This document shows positions 1-11,766 of a DNA stretch of 64,000 nucleotides, one piece after another; positions within the stretch are counted from its first letter, which is position 1; each line of letters starts with the position of its first letter. The position numbers and the translations under genes were made by a program. This DNA comes from Collybiopsis luxurians FD-317 M1 (lineage: Eukaryota; Basidiomycota; Agaricomycetes; Agaricales; Omphalotaceae), in contig KN834761.1 of the NCBI GenBank assembly GCA_000827265.1, positions 844,322 to 908,321 of the forward strand, read 5' to 3'. The notes beneath the pieces were generated by a model. It was not told the origin of the DNA and ran no database searches. It was given only the letters and a program-made list of their open reading frames with translations.

Positions 1-222
1 CAGCTGAAGGGCTTCTACAAGGTTCAGGATCTGCAGGCTGGAAAAAGCAAAGACATCGAAATTCATCTGGATAAGTATGCGGTTTCTTATTGGGATGATA
101 AAATCAACAGCTGGGTGGTCGAGAAAGGAGTGTACGGAATTGAGGTAGGTTTGAGTAGCGATGATATTCGGCTCAGCGGTCGTTTGGAGCTCAAGAAAGG
201 CTTCGAGTGGAACGGCTTGTAA
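1..222 (+). CDS. GH3 beta-glucosidase, C-terminal end (partial)
   Basis: Frame 1 is open from the window edge to the TAA at 220-222 and encodes 73 residues. It reads as the fibronectin type III-like domain that closes family 3 glycoside hydrolases. The typical order is present: KGFYKV near the start, a basic/acidic stretch ending in LDKYA, then SYWDD, W and a G.Y.VEVG-SS-DIRLSG motif. Family 3 beta-glucosidases release glucose from cellobiose and other beta-glucosides, usually outside the cell or in the wall. The catalytic (beta/alpha)8 and sandwich domains would lie to the left of the window, so nothing can be said about active-site residues or a signal peptide. There is no intron in the visible part. 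Family assignment is firm; substrate is not determinable. Confidence 0.85.
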   Translation, partial: QLKGFYKVQDLQAGKSKDIEIHLDKYAVSYWDDKINSWVVEKGVYGIEVGLSSDDIRLSGRLELKKGFEWNGL

Positions 223-676
223 GAAATGTAATGATTCTTTCTACCCTGTATTTGTATATGTACCGTTGACAACAGGCAACATCTTGTTGAAGTCTGATCT
301 TAAACTCATTGGTCCGGAGAAGTCACCTTTCTTCCAAATGAAATGTCAAGCAAAATGAGCTCGCCAGGAGTGGTTCTCATAAGCTGCCGCAGTCTTCTCA
401 ACGTTCACATGGGCCGTACAAAGCATATGTCATAGGCCAAACTTTATACGACAGCTACATATAAATACCCTGATAAACGCTGAAGCTTCAAGTTCCAGTG
501 TCGTCTCGATTCAGCCAGACTAATCGAAGCTAGACGTCATCGGATCTACTTATCGCAGCCCACTGGCGCACGCCGTCTCTTTCGGACCAGTTTTAAGACT
601 GGGATGACTCAAAGCGGCTCTAAGTATTCTTTCACCCTCGGTTAATCCATTTGAAACCTACTGCAGGGTACCAAAG
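223..676. other. intergenic, GH3 3' flank and F-box promoter
   Basis: No supported gene. A TATAAAT box is at 460-466, about 210 bp before the first F-box ATG. It could serve that gene if its 5' leader is long. Confidence 0.4.
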
Positions 677-1804
677 ATGGTGAGACTCTCAGCCTTTCTT
701 GACCGTCTTCCGTTCTCTTAGTACTAGTACTAACTTTTACGATTCAAGCAAGTACCCATAACAAATTCGCCGCGAGACGCCAGAATTTTTGAACTCAATA
801 CGGACGTTCTCCTTGAAATCTTTAGCGCTTGTGTGACGCAGAGAAATCTACGAGATACATGCCTCGATATTTCGCAAGCCCCTTGGACATTGACACAAGT
901 ATGTCAAAACTGGAGAGACGTCGTTGTGTCATCTCCGCTATTATGGACCCTTGTCAGCGTGCAGATAGATAGGGTTCATTGTGCCGAGAGTCGCATGCCC
1001 TTCATTCTGGAGTTATTTCTTTCCCGTTCATCGACCTGCAGGCTCGACATAAATATTGAGAGCAGAACCTGCATCCAAAGGACTCCTACTTTTCTTCATC
1101 CTCTTTTCTCGACCGCTTCCCGTTGGCGTTCTCTCACAGTCAACATTCCCGTATCCTCATATCAATCTCTTTCGCCACTCGTGGGATTTCTGGATTCTCT
1201 CGAAATTCTCCGCATCCGGTATCCTTTCCAGGACAGGTCCCAAGCTGGGCATGACTTCGGTAACCTGGCGAGCGAAATCAAATTGTTCGGATGTTGTACG
1301 AATCTCAAACGTCTTTCTTTGGAAAACTTAGCATTTCCACGAGACTTATTCAACTTACCATGGGCCAAGGTTCAGCATCTTGACTTTGATTCGTTACCCT
1401 GCAACCATCCTTCGAATAAAGCAATAATCCAGTGCTTGCAGGGAATGCGCAACATCACTTCCTGCATCCTGAAGTGTCGAGTGGTGGCTGAATTTCCGGC
1501 CCAGAAATCCAACCATCTTATTTTGCCCTCGCTCCATTCTATGACCCTCATTTCTGGGGATGAGAATGCTGAGGCACTCGACAAGACTGGAGTCATCCAG
1601 ATGCTCTCGTGGCTCACCCTACCCTCCCTCCAGCACCTAGACCTGCAACTCAGGCACTCCCGCGAGTCTGAGAGGTCCCTCGCGGAGGTCATCCAACTTA
1701 TCTACCGATCTGGCTGCGAGATCAATGATTTTGCTCTATGTCCCTTCATCAGTACCACAGAACTTATCAGTCCCCTTCTGAGGGTCCCTTCGCCTCTTCA
1801 ATAA
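677..1804 (+). CDS. F-box-like protein, paralog 1
   Basis: Model: join(677..679, 749..1804), 352 residues. The first coding exon is only the ATG, followed at once by a GTGAGA donor; the intron has a TACTAAC branch site and ends TTCAAG at 748. The same ATG|GT arrangement is found in the three paralogs to the right, which supports this start. Residues about 15-65 form a degenerate F-box: LNTDVLLEIF, then a variable loop, then APWTLTQVCQNWRDVV and SSPLLW. The remainder is a leucine-rich, repeat-like region (CTNLKRLSLENL, LPSLQHLDL) without clear LRR spacing. F-box proteins bind Skp1 and present substrates to SCF ubiquitin ligases. Substrate is unknown. Agaricomycetes carry large expanded families of this type. 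The frame is intact to the TAA at 1802-1804. Confidence 0.75.
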
Positions 1805-2790
1805 CGTGATCTCCACCGCCTGGATCCCAGCTTACTCGAGATTCCATTAACTTTCGAGCTCCTTCAGTGAGATAGTGAGATGGACTGTCTCGAATTTCTT
1901 TCCTCGGTGATCTTGGTCTCTGAGGGAATTTTTGCGAAGCTTCCCACCTTACCGACTATTATTGCGGGATGGATACAGCTCTATGCTTTAACGTCGAGCC
2001 TGGCCCAGACGTGAACGTGAACCTTCATCGTAAGGGGAAAGAAGGAAGGAAGCGGTTAATCATCATTATTATGAACCGTGAGGACGATAAAGTGATAAAT
2101 TGTTGGCTGAGAATGGAGTCCGTGATATTCAAATGTATTAGTAGGTATGCGGCGATGAACGTGGTTTGCCGTTTCTCTGGGGATGAAAGAGGTTTCGGTG
2201 CATAGTGCATAGTGCAGATTTGACAGTCGAGTGTACACAGTAAACAGATTGTAGCAGTCCAAGGTTTTCATATTCCGGTTACTTTACAGCGTCGTAACTG
2301 AATGAAACGACGAACTGCCTCCGAAGGTTGTCCTGACTGGACTCAAGCCCATTCTTCGGTGCTATATCCTTCGGATCAAATCTACAAGTCAAAGCAAGCA
2401 TTTTATGAAGATTTTCAACGCAGAAAATCTTATTTTTCAATTTGCTTATGCGCCGCGGATCATACCAGCGGGAAGGAAGGAAAGTTTTGAGGTAGAAAAG
2501 CCAAGGAGAGCTAACGGGTTTAAGTTTATACCACAGTCGCATTGATTTGCATTTTATGGTGACTACACCGCACCGATATGCACTCCCATCAACTCTGACT
2601 TTGCATCTCGAGAGTCGAGATCTGGGGCAACGGCTATTGCCATTTGATTTTGCTCTGTGATAGCGCTTCTATGATTTCTTTTAAAGGAGAAGTCGCGTCA
2701 CTGCTACTACCGCTGCCTTTCCACCCAAGAAGCCTGAATTTCTTTAGCCAATTTGAGAACTTTGCGGGAAAAGGGACTGATATTTCGAGT
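1805..2790. other. intergenic between F-box paralogs 1 and 2
   Basis: No coding region is supported; only short overlapping chance ORFs on both strands. It holds the 3' flank of paralog 1 and the promoter of paralog 2. Confidence 0.4.
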
Positions 2791-4045
2791 ATGGTGGGTT
2801 TTTTGATCTTCCTATCTTCCTTTTCACTGTTCTATCTTCTCTTATTAGCGGTTGATGACCGCTGAGAGGTGTTCTAGATTACCATATACCGTGGATGATG
2901 GTATACTGACTATCGTATTCATTCCTAGCAACCGTCTGCCAAAATCAGTTCTTCCCGAACGCCGAAAGTATTTTTGCTTGACGGAGACATACTCAACGAA
3001 ATCTTCAGGGCATGCGTAGCACTAGAAATATCTGAAAGCCTCACAGACTCACTCACGGATGTCTCCAGAGCTCCATGGGTTTTGGGACAAGTATGTCAAT
3101 CTTGGAGAACGGTTGTCTTGTCTTCTCCTCTTTTATGGAGGTTTATCGGCATTCGAATGGACAAGAGCCACTGCAGCGAGCGCCGAATGCTCTTCTTGCT
3201 TAATACATACCTTTGTCGTTCCGCATCTTGCGGACTTGATGTACAGCTTCACAGCGAGTTATGTTTCCAAAAATCGCCTCCCTTCCTCTTCCCTCTCTGC
3301 ATCCTCCCGCTGGCGCTCACTCGCTATCAACATTCCCTTATCCTCCTATCGACTCCTTACACCGCTCGTAGGCTTTCTAAACTCTGTCGAAATGCTCCGT
3401 ATCGATTATCCTTTTCACGATCAAGCCCAGGCTGGGCAAGATTTCTACAATTTGGCAGAGGAAGTGAGGATATTCAGGTGTTGTACCAATCTAAAACGGA
3501 TTTCTTTGGGTGATCTTTCGTTCCCGAGAGATGTATTTCATCTTCCGTGGGCGGTAATTCAGCATCTCGACTTTCATATATCCTCGTCCAGCCTCGCTTG
3601 CAACTTGGGAATATTCAGGTCTTTAAAGGGTCTGCAGAATCTCACGTCTTGCGTTCTTGAATGCCGAGCTGCAGCGCATCAAAATAGAGAAGCCGACCGC
3701 CTCATTTTACCCCTGCTTCATTCGATGACTCTGATTTCTGTGGACAGGACGAATAACGATCAAACTCTGGATACAGAAACCGTAGAGAGCACAACAGGAG
3801 TGGCGCAGATACTGTCATGGTTGACTCTACCCGCCCTCCAACATCTAGAGCTGAAACTCAAGCTCCCCGAAGAGACTGAAGCTTCCCTCCGGGAGGTCCT
3901 CCAACTTGTTTATCGATCTCGCTGCGTAATTGGCAAATTCTTCATGTCGCCATCTATTAGCGACTCGACAGACATTATGTTAATCTTTGGAAGGGTCTCT
4001 GATCCGAGTCAGGATAATTTGTCGATGGAGAAACTCAATCTTTAG
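2791..4045 (+). pseudogene. F-box-like protein, paralog 2, frameshifted
   Basis: Same layout as paralog 1: a single-codon first exon (ATG 2791-2793), an intron 2794-2928, and a second exon from 2929. Frame one runs through a good F-box (LDGDILNEIFRACV ... APWVLGQVCQSWRTVVLSSPLLW) and ends in PPFLFPL at about 3295. The homologous continuation (SASSRWRSL ... to the TAA at 4043-4045) is in another frame. Compared with paralogs 1 and 4, about 9 nt between PL and SA are reduced to 4 nt, a net loss of about 5 nt. The two halves are otherwise well preserved, so the break is recent, a strain polymorphism, or an assembly error. No splice pair was seen that would restore phase. If functional it would be an SCF substrate receptor like its neighbours. 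Confidence 0.7.
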
Positions 4046-5486
4046 CTTTAACTTGCACGTCTGCCATTGATGGAATTTCACCTCTTCAATACAACAGGAA
4101 GATACTTATATTTCGTCGGATGTGATATTGCACAATATAAATGCAGGAAATTTCTTGCATATTCTAATTATTTAAGATAATCATGTCAACATGGGAACAT
4201 ACCATACACTATATATACAAAAGCGTACGTATTAAGACTGGAAAGAAGACCAATATAAGTAGAGAAAGAAAAAAGTCAAGTATCAAACCTTGTAGTGGCA
4301 CTATACATACAATGTGTTCTTAGACAATTCTCCTTACTCTCTTGCCAAAAATCGAGGTCAACAGACGTCATCCAACCACTCTGCTACTCAAATAGGATGG
4401 GTAGTCCCTCAGTATTTCATTCAAAAGCTGGTCTTTGTCTCACTGTTCTTTTCCCGAGTTTCTCAATCCACTCTGATAGCTTGTCAAGATCAGAGTCGAT
4501 ACATTGAGTATGGTAGGTTAAGGACATATTCTAACCTTTTCATACTTCTTCCCGAATTTTCAATCTTCTGCTCTCAATAGTGGCCTCTGGCTACGGCGTC
4601 CCACGATAAATTGATTAACTATGATCTCTAGCAACTGCCTACCGTCAACTCCCCACAAACGACGAAAATCTTCGTTCTTTATAGAGACGTCCTTGAAGAG
4701 ATTTTCAGAGCAAGCGCAGCACCGGAAGCATCTACAAATCCGACAGATACCCTCAAATACCTCCCGAGCTCTGTGAGCTTTAGGGCAAGTTTGTCGGTCC
4801 TGGAGAAGGATCGTTCTTTCTTCTCCTCTTCCATGGACTTTCTTCGGCATTCGAGCGGATAAGACATATTGCAGCGAGCGTCGAATGTTCTTCATGCTTG
4901 ATATGTATATCTTTCTCGTTCGGCGTCTTGCCCACTCGATATACACATTCATAGCGAAACATACTTCCAAGAAACTCCCCCCTTCCTATTCCCTCTCTTT
5001 TCCACTTCCCACCGCTGGCGCTCACTCTCCATAAACATTCCCTTTTTTTTTCCTCTTACCAATCACTGTCGCCGCTCACGGGGTCTCTAAACTCTCTCGA
5101 GCTGCTGCGCATCGATTATCCTTTTCAAAGTCAAGCCCAAATTGGGCACGCCTTTCCCAATTTGACGGAAGAAATCAGAATATTCAGATATTGTACCAAT
5201 CTCAAGCGTCTTTCCTTGAGAGACATTTCCTTGCAGAGAGGTATATTTGATTTGCCATGGGGGAGGATTCAACATTTTGACTTTAGCAAATCTTTATCAT
5301 GATACCTTGCTTCCAACTCGGGAGTATTCGGCTCTCTGCAAGGACTACCGAATCTTACTTCCTGTATCCTCGAATGTCGAGCTTCAGTGCTCTCAAAGCG
5401 AAAGGCCGACCGTCTCACTTTGCCTCTACTTCATTCCATGACCCTCATTTCTGCGGACGAGACGGCGCATATCAATACGGAGAGAG

Positions 5487-5804
5487 CCCCTGCGACAGAT
5501 ATTGTGCACAATCCTTTATTCGCACCAGTACAGGCCACCCTAAAATAGATAAGATTAGATGTAACTACCCTAACCCTAACCCCTAACCCTCTAACCCTCT
5601 AACCACCTACCCGACCCTCCGATAAAGCTGTTTGTTGGCAATGTCGCAGACAGTTCCCATATGTTAGGGCTGGCTCTGAAACTGCCTGCAACATTGCTTC
5701 AATGCTTGATCTTAGGGTGGTCACTGGTAGTTACCAAAGGATTGTTCACAAATGTTTATTTGGTAGCACCAAAGATTGTGAACAATAACAGTGGCATTGG
5801 GTGG
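5487..5804. mobile_element. non-autonomous inverted-repeat element in F-box pseudogene
   Basis: The insertion is defined by comparison with the empty site in the paralog at 10130-10170. Its ends are imperfect inverted repeats: TGCGACAGATATTGTGCACA at 5491-5510 against the reverse complement of 5774-5796, about 18 of 24 positions matching. AGAGAG occurs on both flanks (5481-5486 and 5805-5810) and may be the target duplication. A second nested inverted pair lies inside: (A/G)CCACCCTAA near 5534-5543 and its complement near 5712-5723. There is no transposase ORF. The terminal and target features suggest a MITE, perhaps hAT-like, but the superfamily is unproven. Confidence 0.65.
5561..5604 (-). 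repeat. interstitial telomere-like repeat
   Basis: Five to six imperfect units of CCCTAA type, read here on the + strand as ACCCTAACCCTAACCCC followed by TAACCCTC units, i.e. TTAGGG-type telomere repeat on the minus strand. The tract lies inside the inserted element, not at a chromosome end. Two more single TTAGGG motifs occur in the same insertion (about 5664 and 5713). Confidence 0.85.
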
Positions 5805-7010
5805 CAGAGAGTCCATCTCTAGATACACAAATGAAGTGATCACAACTGAAGTGGCACAGATACTTTCATGTTTGACTCTACCCACCCTTCAACAGCTGGT
5901 GCTCAAACATCAACACCCAAAAGAGACTGAGCTTTCCCTTGTGGAGGTCATCCAGCTCGTCCATCGATCGTGTTGTGAGATTAGGAATTTCTATCTATCG
6001 CCCTGGGCTACTCGATAGATAGGGATGTGATTTCGATACTTGGCTATGGTGGGCAAAGTAAAAATCCCGCGTTATCCAGCGAAGCGGTCCTGGAGGCTGG
6101 CGCGGGACAGACTCGATATTTTAGATGAAGCTAAGGCGCTGAAGCTTCAGTGTCCAATTACTGGTGCTTTCAGCTCGTGTGATCGTATCGTATAATCGCT
6201 TGGGGTGAGGGGTTCATGTAGTGGATAAGCGATATCGGAACCGATTGGAGGTTAAACTTTTACTTTTTACTTTGGTTTTTTCTGGAATCGCAGGCCTCAG
6301 TGCACGTTGCCTGCCCACTTTGATGGAAGTAGAAGATCCTATGAAAGGTGTGTTACATTTATACTCTATATAAGTACTACATACGTATCATTGAATTGTA
6401 ATACTGCGTGATCATATTGAACAGAAACCATCGACATATTGCAGCTTGAGAGTGTTATAGTGAATGGCGTATGAAAGGTGGATAGGATCAGGGGTGAGGC
6501 CGGTGAGGACGAGGGCGAGGGCGTGAAAGTTTTGAAGGCGAGAAGCCGAGACTCTCGGCAGTGGATAGATAGGTAAGCTGGCGAATCGTTAGCTTTGCCT
6601 CTCTCCTTGCACGGTCAACTACCCTTAATGAATTTTCTATAAAAGGCTGGTGACATGCAACCACAAATATGAACCAACGGCGAATGGTGATGCTGCATAA
6701 CGATAGATAACTTTAAGCAGAAACCACTTGGATATTTTAAGATAAACAAATTAACCTAGCATAGCATCCTTACTCACGGATATACGGATATACCTTAGCA
6801 CTTGGCATGGGTTTTTTTTAGAAACAAGTGGGGGTAAGATTGTTCTGTCAGTGGGTGAGAAACTGCATGTGCTATACAGGATTATCATCCAGAGGTAAGA
6901 AGAGGAGGAGGTGAAAGGTGAAACCCCATAAGCACTTCATTGAAATGCATCTTGACCTAGTCTCTTTTATTAAAAAGTCTTAACCAGCATAGACTATAAT
7001 GAAAGGACCA

Positions 7011-8944
7011 CTTGCATGGTCAAGCACCTGGCTTGCTGCTGATGAAGGCATCTCCATCGTTAGGGTGAGGAGGTGAAAATGGAAATTAAACATTACGGCT
7101 AAGACAAGTAACCATTGAATATCGAATCTATAAAGGGATCAAACTTTGCTCAGTTTCCTTTTGTCCATGCATATGAGCAAGGTATCAACTGTAGACTGCG
7201 TTGTAGCTACAAAATCTCCTGAAGGGATACCTTCCGAGACTGCGACGCCATCCCCAATTAGTAGTTACCTAGTTTGTCAATGGTGATGAAACGTGACCTT
7301 TGGACCGATTTGATCCATGCAGTTTCTGCGAGCGAAGTGGAGTGCAATAGACCTTGCAAGCAAGGTGATTTAGCTGACGCTGATTGGAACTGGACTTGAC
7401 ACGTAAGTGGGCCAGCGCTAGCGCGTGGCGGGACTCATGCCCTGTTCAGTCATGGGCTTTCCCGGAGCATCCAATGTAATGGACACTAAGCTAAAAACAT
7501 ATAAATTACAAAATTTAGATCAATTCAAAATTGCCTGTCTTGGATCAGGCACAAAATCACCACCGCAGAAACTCGGCATTCCATTCCATTCCATGCACTC
7601 GTAATTGGGGATTTGAGTAAGCCTTTTAAGACTAAATACTTGCTTTTCATGCAATGAAGAAGGGAAATTGAGCTGAGGATGCAATACTCAGGTTTGGTGT
7701 GGATAGGACAGGATATTAATTTATTTGATACCAGCAGGAGGGGGTGGAACATACTCACTGTCATCATTTGGATCAATATAGTAGTACTGGATGGCTTTTC
7801 TTACATCCGTGCCGACAAGACCTACCAACACCAGTGCTGCAGGGTTTGTTAGACCAAAGCGGGTCTAACGAGGTGACTTTGTTGGACACGGAAGGAGGAG
7901 GAGGAAGGGAAAAGAAGACGCGTCAGCAGAACGCGTGTAGTGAGGACAAAGAGGAGGCGTCGTTGGACTTGTTTAGATTAGCGAAAAGTCCTGTCGTCGC
8001 AGGACGTCGAGTGTTCGGGCAAATGAGACTTCGTCGAGTCTCTCTCTCGTAGATACAGGGTAAAATTGGATGATATTCTAATAAGGAAAAGTCCCTAGAT
8101 ATAAGAGAACTCGTAGGGGAAGTGGAAGAAGAAAGGGAAGGAAATTTTATAAGGTTTGACAGTTATTAAAAGAAGCCTAAATACCGATAGATCCGGGAAC
8201 CGAATTCGGGTCGGGATTCTGTACGGAACACCGCTTGGCGCGTTCCCCCAACAGTCAGCGACGAGGTCCCCCAGCCTCTGCGACTTATCAGTGGCGGGTC
8301 GGTACATTCTCCGTCGTCTCCTCCAACTCCCTTCTCTATGTAAGAGCAGAAAAAGAAAGAATGGGAAGCGAATAAACAGAAGTCCAAGAAAAGAAGACCG
8401 GTTATAGTCCACCAGTGTCAGAGGAGATAAAGAGTCGATGGATGCGATGGAACCGAACAGGAGGTTACGGCTCCGACTAAGTAATTATGGTGCTTCCATG
8501 TCAGGTAAGAGAAATACTACCACACCAGCACCACCACTCACTAGTTGTGCTTGTAGCATTGTAATGTATAGTACGATCGTACTGGGAGTTATTCATTGCA
8601 CCTCCCCAGGATAATTTATGATCCTCACTGGCTCGCTCCTCTCAATCGATCAATGATTGTTTTCATGATAGTTGCTTGATAATTCAAGCTCTGAGGAGAC
8701 TGAGCTAAGTCGCAGAATCCACGGCCAGAGATTGCGGCGGAGACGTTTATGGCGGGCATAAGATTAGGTTGAAAGATTAAGTTTGGAGCATCTATCTTGT
8801 GCCAACTTAGGGATCACATCTACCACTCAACCTGAGAGTTTGACGATTTTGAACACAGAAAACTTTCTTTTCTCCCGTGAATATGACCAGCGATAAGGAA
8901 GGTTTTCAAAATATTGAATGCCTGGGAGGACCGTATTGTGCATA
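7011..8944. other. gene-poor spacer between duplicated segments
   Basis: About 1.9 kb with no full gene. One possible terminal exon relic on the minus strand is listed separately. Polypurine stretches (for example GGAGGAGGAGG near 7891) occur. Nothing else recognisable. Confidence 0.4.
7721..7836 (-). pseudogene. possible orphan 3' exon, unknown membrane-type protein
   Basis: On the minus strand a CCCTGCAG acceptor is followed by 38 sense codons and a TAA (7721-7723). The peptide has a short hydrophobic start (LVLVGLVG) and a polar, proline-rich tail (YYYIDPNDDSEYVPPPP). Codon order and the good acceptor with a TCTAAC branch site suggest the last exon of a real gene. No matching upstream exon was found in the next 600 bp, so it is probably a relic. 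Family not recognised. Confidence 0.25.
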
Positions 8945-11470
8945 CACTGTGTGAATCCTGAAATGCGGTCGATTCTCCTCACTTTCCTGCTCAAAATCGA
9001 GGCCAACAGACGTCACTCACTGATTCTGGGTCCGAATTAGTCCCGTAGTGTTTCTTTTAAGAGTTAAGGCCGAGCTTTGTCTTTTCCGCTACCCCTGCTC
9101 CTAGTCTCTCAATCCACTTTGATAACTTTGCCAGATCAGAGCTGATACGTCGAATATGGTAGGTCAAGGATGCATTATAGCCTTCCCATCCCCTTTCCCA
9201 GAATTTCAATCTTGTTCTCTCAGTAGTGGCTGACGGCCGTAGAGAGAAATATCTCTGACTTCGAATCAACTGACTATCTTAATAATCGCTAGCAACTACC
9301 TCCGGTTGATACCCCACAAACAGCGAAAATCTTCATTCTTAATGGAGACGCTCTTGAAGAGATTTTCAGAGCATGCGTAGCACTGGAAGCATTTACAAAT
9401 CCGACAGATACACTCGCAAATACCTCCCGAGCCCCATGGGTTCTGGGAGAAGTCTGTCGGTCTTGGAGAAGGATCATTCTTTCTTCTCCTCTGCTATGGA
9501 CTTTTTTCGGCATTCGAGTGGACAAGACGCTCTGCAGCGACCATCGAATGCTCTTCATGCTCGATACATATCTTTCTCGTTCGGCGTCTTGCCCACTTGA
9601 TATACACATTCATAGCGAAACATGCTTCCAAGAAACTCCCCCCTTCCTCTCTTATCTCTTCTCCACTTCCCGCCGCTGGCGCTCACTCTCCATAAACATT
9701 CCCCTTTCCTCCTGCCACTCACTTTCGCCGCTCACGGGGTCTCTAAACTCTCTCGAGCTGCTGCGCATCGATTACCCTTTTCAAAGTCAAGCCCAAATTA
9801 GGCAAGATTTTTACAATTTGACAGAAGAAATCAGGATATTCAGATATTGTACCAATCTCAAGCGTCTTTCCTTGAGAGACATTTCCTTCCCGAGAGATAT
9901 ATTTGATTTGCCATGGGCGAAGATTCAGAATTTAGATTTTAACAAATCTCTATCATCGAACCTCGCTTCCAACTCGGGAGTGTTCAACTCTCTGCAGGGA
10001 CTGCAGAATCTTACTTCCTGCATCCTCAAATGTCGGGCTTCAGTGCTCTCAAAGCGAAAAGCCGACCGTCTCACTTTGCCTTTACTTCATTCCATGACCC
10101 TCATTTCTGCGGACGAGACGCCGCATATCAACACGGACAGTCAATCTATGAATACAAGAAACGAAGCGATCACGACGGGAGTGCCACAGATGCTTTCATG
10201 GTTGATTCTACCCGCCCTTCAACACCTGGTGCTCAAACATAAACACCCAAAAGAGACCGAGCTTTCCCTCGTGGAAGTCATTCAGCTCGTTAATCGATCG
10301 CGTTGTGAGATTAGGGAATTCCATCTATCGCCCTCTATCGGCTACTTAATAGATAGGGTTTCGATACTTGGCCATGGTAGGCTCTCCGATCCGAGTCAAA
10401 GTCCCGCGCTATCCGATGAAACAATCCTAAAGGCTGGCTGGCCCGGGAAAAACGACATTTAGATGAAGCTCAGACGCCGAAGCTTCAATGTCCGATTACA
10501 GGGTTCCAGCTCATGCAATAGTATTGTATAATCGCTTGGGGCTCAAGGTTCATGCAGTGGATACTACTGTACCACTTCGAATGGGAGTTCAGTCATGCAT
10601 CATTGGCCAAAAATCTGACATCAGTTTTGTTTTTTCTCAACTTTTCGGATTTCTTTTGGTATTTTTTTCTTGACCAAAATGTCTAAATTGATGAACTTCC
10701 TTTCGAAATGGTACAGTACTAGTAGGCAATGTCGGAACCGATTGGGAGTTCTACTTTTACCTTTTTAGTTTTTAATTTTTAATTTTTTCTGGAGTCGCAT
10801 GCGTCAGTGCACGTTTCTCTCCCACTTGGCAGTTTGATTGAAGTAGGAATTCCTATAAAAGGCGAATTACATTCATGAGTACTCTATAAAATTACTACAG
10901 CAGAAACATACGAATCATTGAATTGTAATACTGCGCAATTATATCGGACAGAGACTATTTGAATATTGCAGCTTGAGGGTGGGTGGTGAATGCAAGGTGG
11001 AGAAGGTGAGGGGTGAGGGCGAGGGCGTGAATGCTTTGAGGGAGAAAAGCTGAGGCTCTTGGCAGCGGAAAGTTGGCGAAATCGACTAGCTGAGTTCGTT
11101 AGCCACTTGCCTCTCTCCTTGCACGTTCAGCCGCTCATGATAGGATTTCCTATAAGGGGCCAGTGACATGCAATAAAATATATGAATCATTGAGTGGTGA
11201 AACTGCGGAATGATAAATTTAAGAAGACATCACTTGTACATTTTAAGATAAACTTCGAATAACCTAGCATAGCATACTATACGCAATTGAGGTTTGGAGT
11301 GGCTTTTTATTAATAACTGAGGTATGATAGTTCTGGGTGAGACGCGTGTGCTCTAAAGGAGTATCGTCCAGAGGCGAGGAGAAAGTTCAAACCACATGAG
11401 GACTTCATTGATACGGGTCCCGGCCCAGTCTCTTCCATTAGCTGATGTAGACTATGACGCGGTCTAAGAA
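8945..11470 (+). repeat. segmental duplication, copy II
   Basis: Partner of 4310-7010; see that entry for the shared landmarks. This copy has no insertion and carries an intact F-box frame. Similarity continues about 1 kb past the stop codon and fades after about 11465 (ACTTCATTGA..., TAGACTATGACG). Confidence 0.8.
9156..10462 (+). CDS. F-box-like protein, paralog 4 (intact)
   Basis: Model: join(9156..9158, 9293..10462), 390 residues. The one-codon first exon is followed by a GTAGGT donor; the acceptor is CGCTAG at 9292. The first 90 residues hold the F-box: LNGDALEEIFRACV, a 20-residue loop, then APWVLGEVCRSWRRIILSSPLLW. The rest keeps the family blocks SRRWRSLSINIPLSS, LRIDYPF, CTNLKRLSL and ALQHLVLKHKHP. 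The expected role is substrate recognition in an SCF ubiquitin ligase; the substrate is unknown. It is the best-preserved member of the local cluster and has no frame breaks. An upstream in-frame TAA at 9123-9125 with no ATG between rules out an earlier start in the same exon. Confidence 0.75.
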
Positions 11471-11766
11471 TAGCTAAGAATAGATATATACGTGTGAAGG
11501 TAGGACACCGCGCTGCGTGGCAAGTACGAGTCTGGACTCCAGAAGAGCCTTAAGAACTGGCATCGAACATTATCTAGCCCCTGTAAGTGGTGCGAGGCAC
11601 AGCTTAAATGAATAAAAGAGTGGCTAAAGAATTGGACAGCTACCTATTTTATATATATCCGGGGAGAAGAAGGGCAATTCTAGCAGTGATTGCCGGATGG
11701 GAATCAGGAATCCCCTTTGACGGATGAACAATAAAGTCCCTGATCCCAATAAAGTATTTACGACAG
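11471..11766. other. spacer downstream of F-box cluster
   Basis: No gene seen. It contains the 3' flank of the minus-strand CFEM gene. Confidence 0.4.

Larger units (their letters stand above)
4510..6018 (+). pseudogene. F-box-like protein, paralog 3, decayed and interrupted
   Basis: Clear relative of the intact gene at 9156. It starts with the same ATG|GTAGGT single-codon exon (4510-4512) and the same intron end before CAACTGCC at about 4631. The frame is lost several times: a 2-nt loss near 4758 (TCAAATACC against TCGCAAATACC), a run of T at 5041-5050 where the paralog has a shorter C/T tract, and other substitutions. At about 5487-5804 an inverted-repeat element interrupts the gene. Homology resumes at about 5810 and continues to the TAG at 6016-6018 (ETELSLVEVIQLV). 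It cannot make a full F-box protein. Parts may still be transcribed. Confidence 0.8.
4310..7010 (+). repeat. segmental duplication, copy I
   Basis: This segment and 8945-11470 are diverged direct copies. Shared landmarks in order: AAAATCGAGG(T/C)CAACAGACGTC just before the gene, the F-box gene itself, the GAAGCTTCA(G/A)TGTCC..ATTA block after the stop, TATAATCGCTTGGG, ACCGATTGG followed by a T-rich tract, CATTGAATTGTAATACTGCG, and the CCTCTCCTTGCACG and AACCTAGCATAGCAT blocks. Copy I carries the decayed F-box gene and the inserted element; copy II carries the intact gene. Confidence 0.8.
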
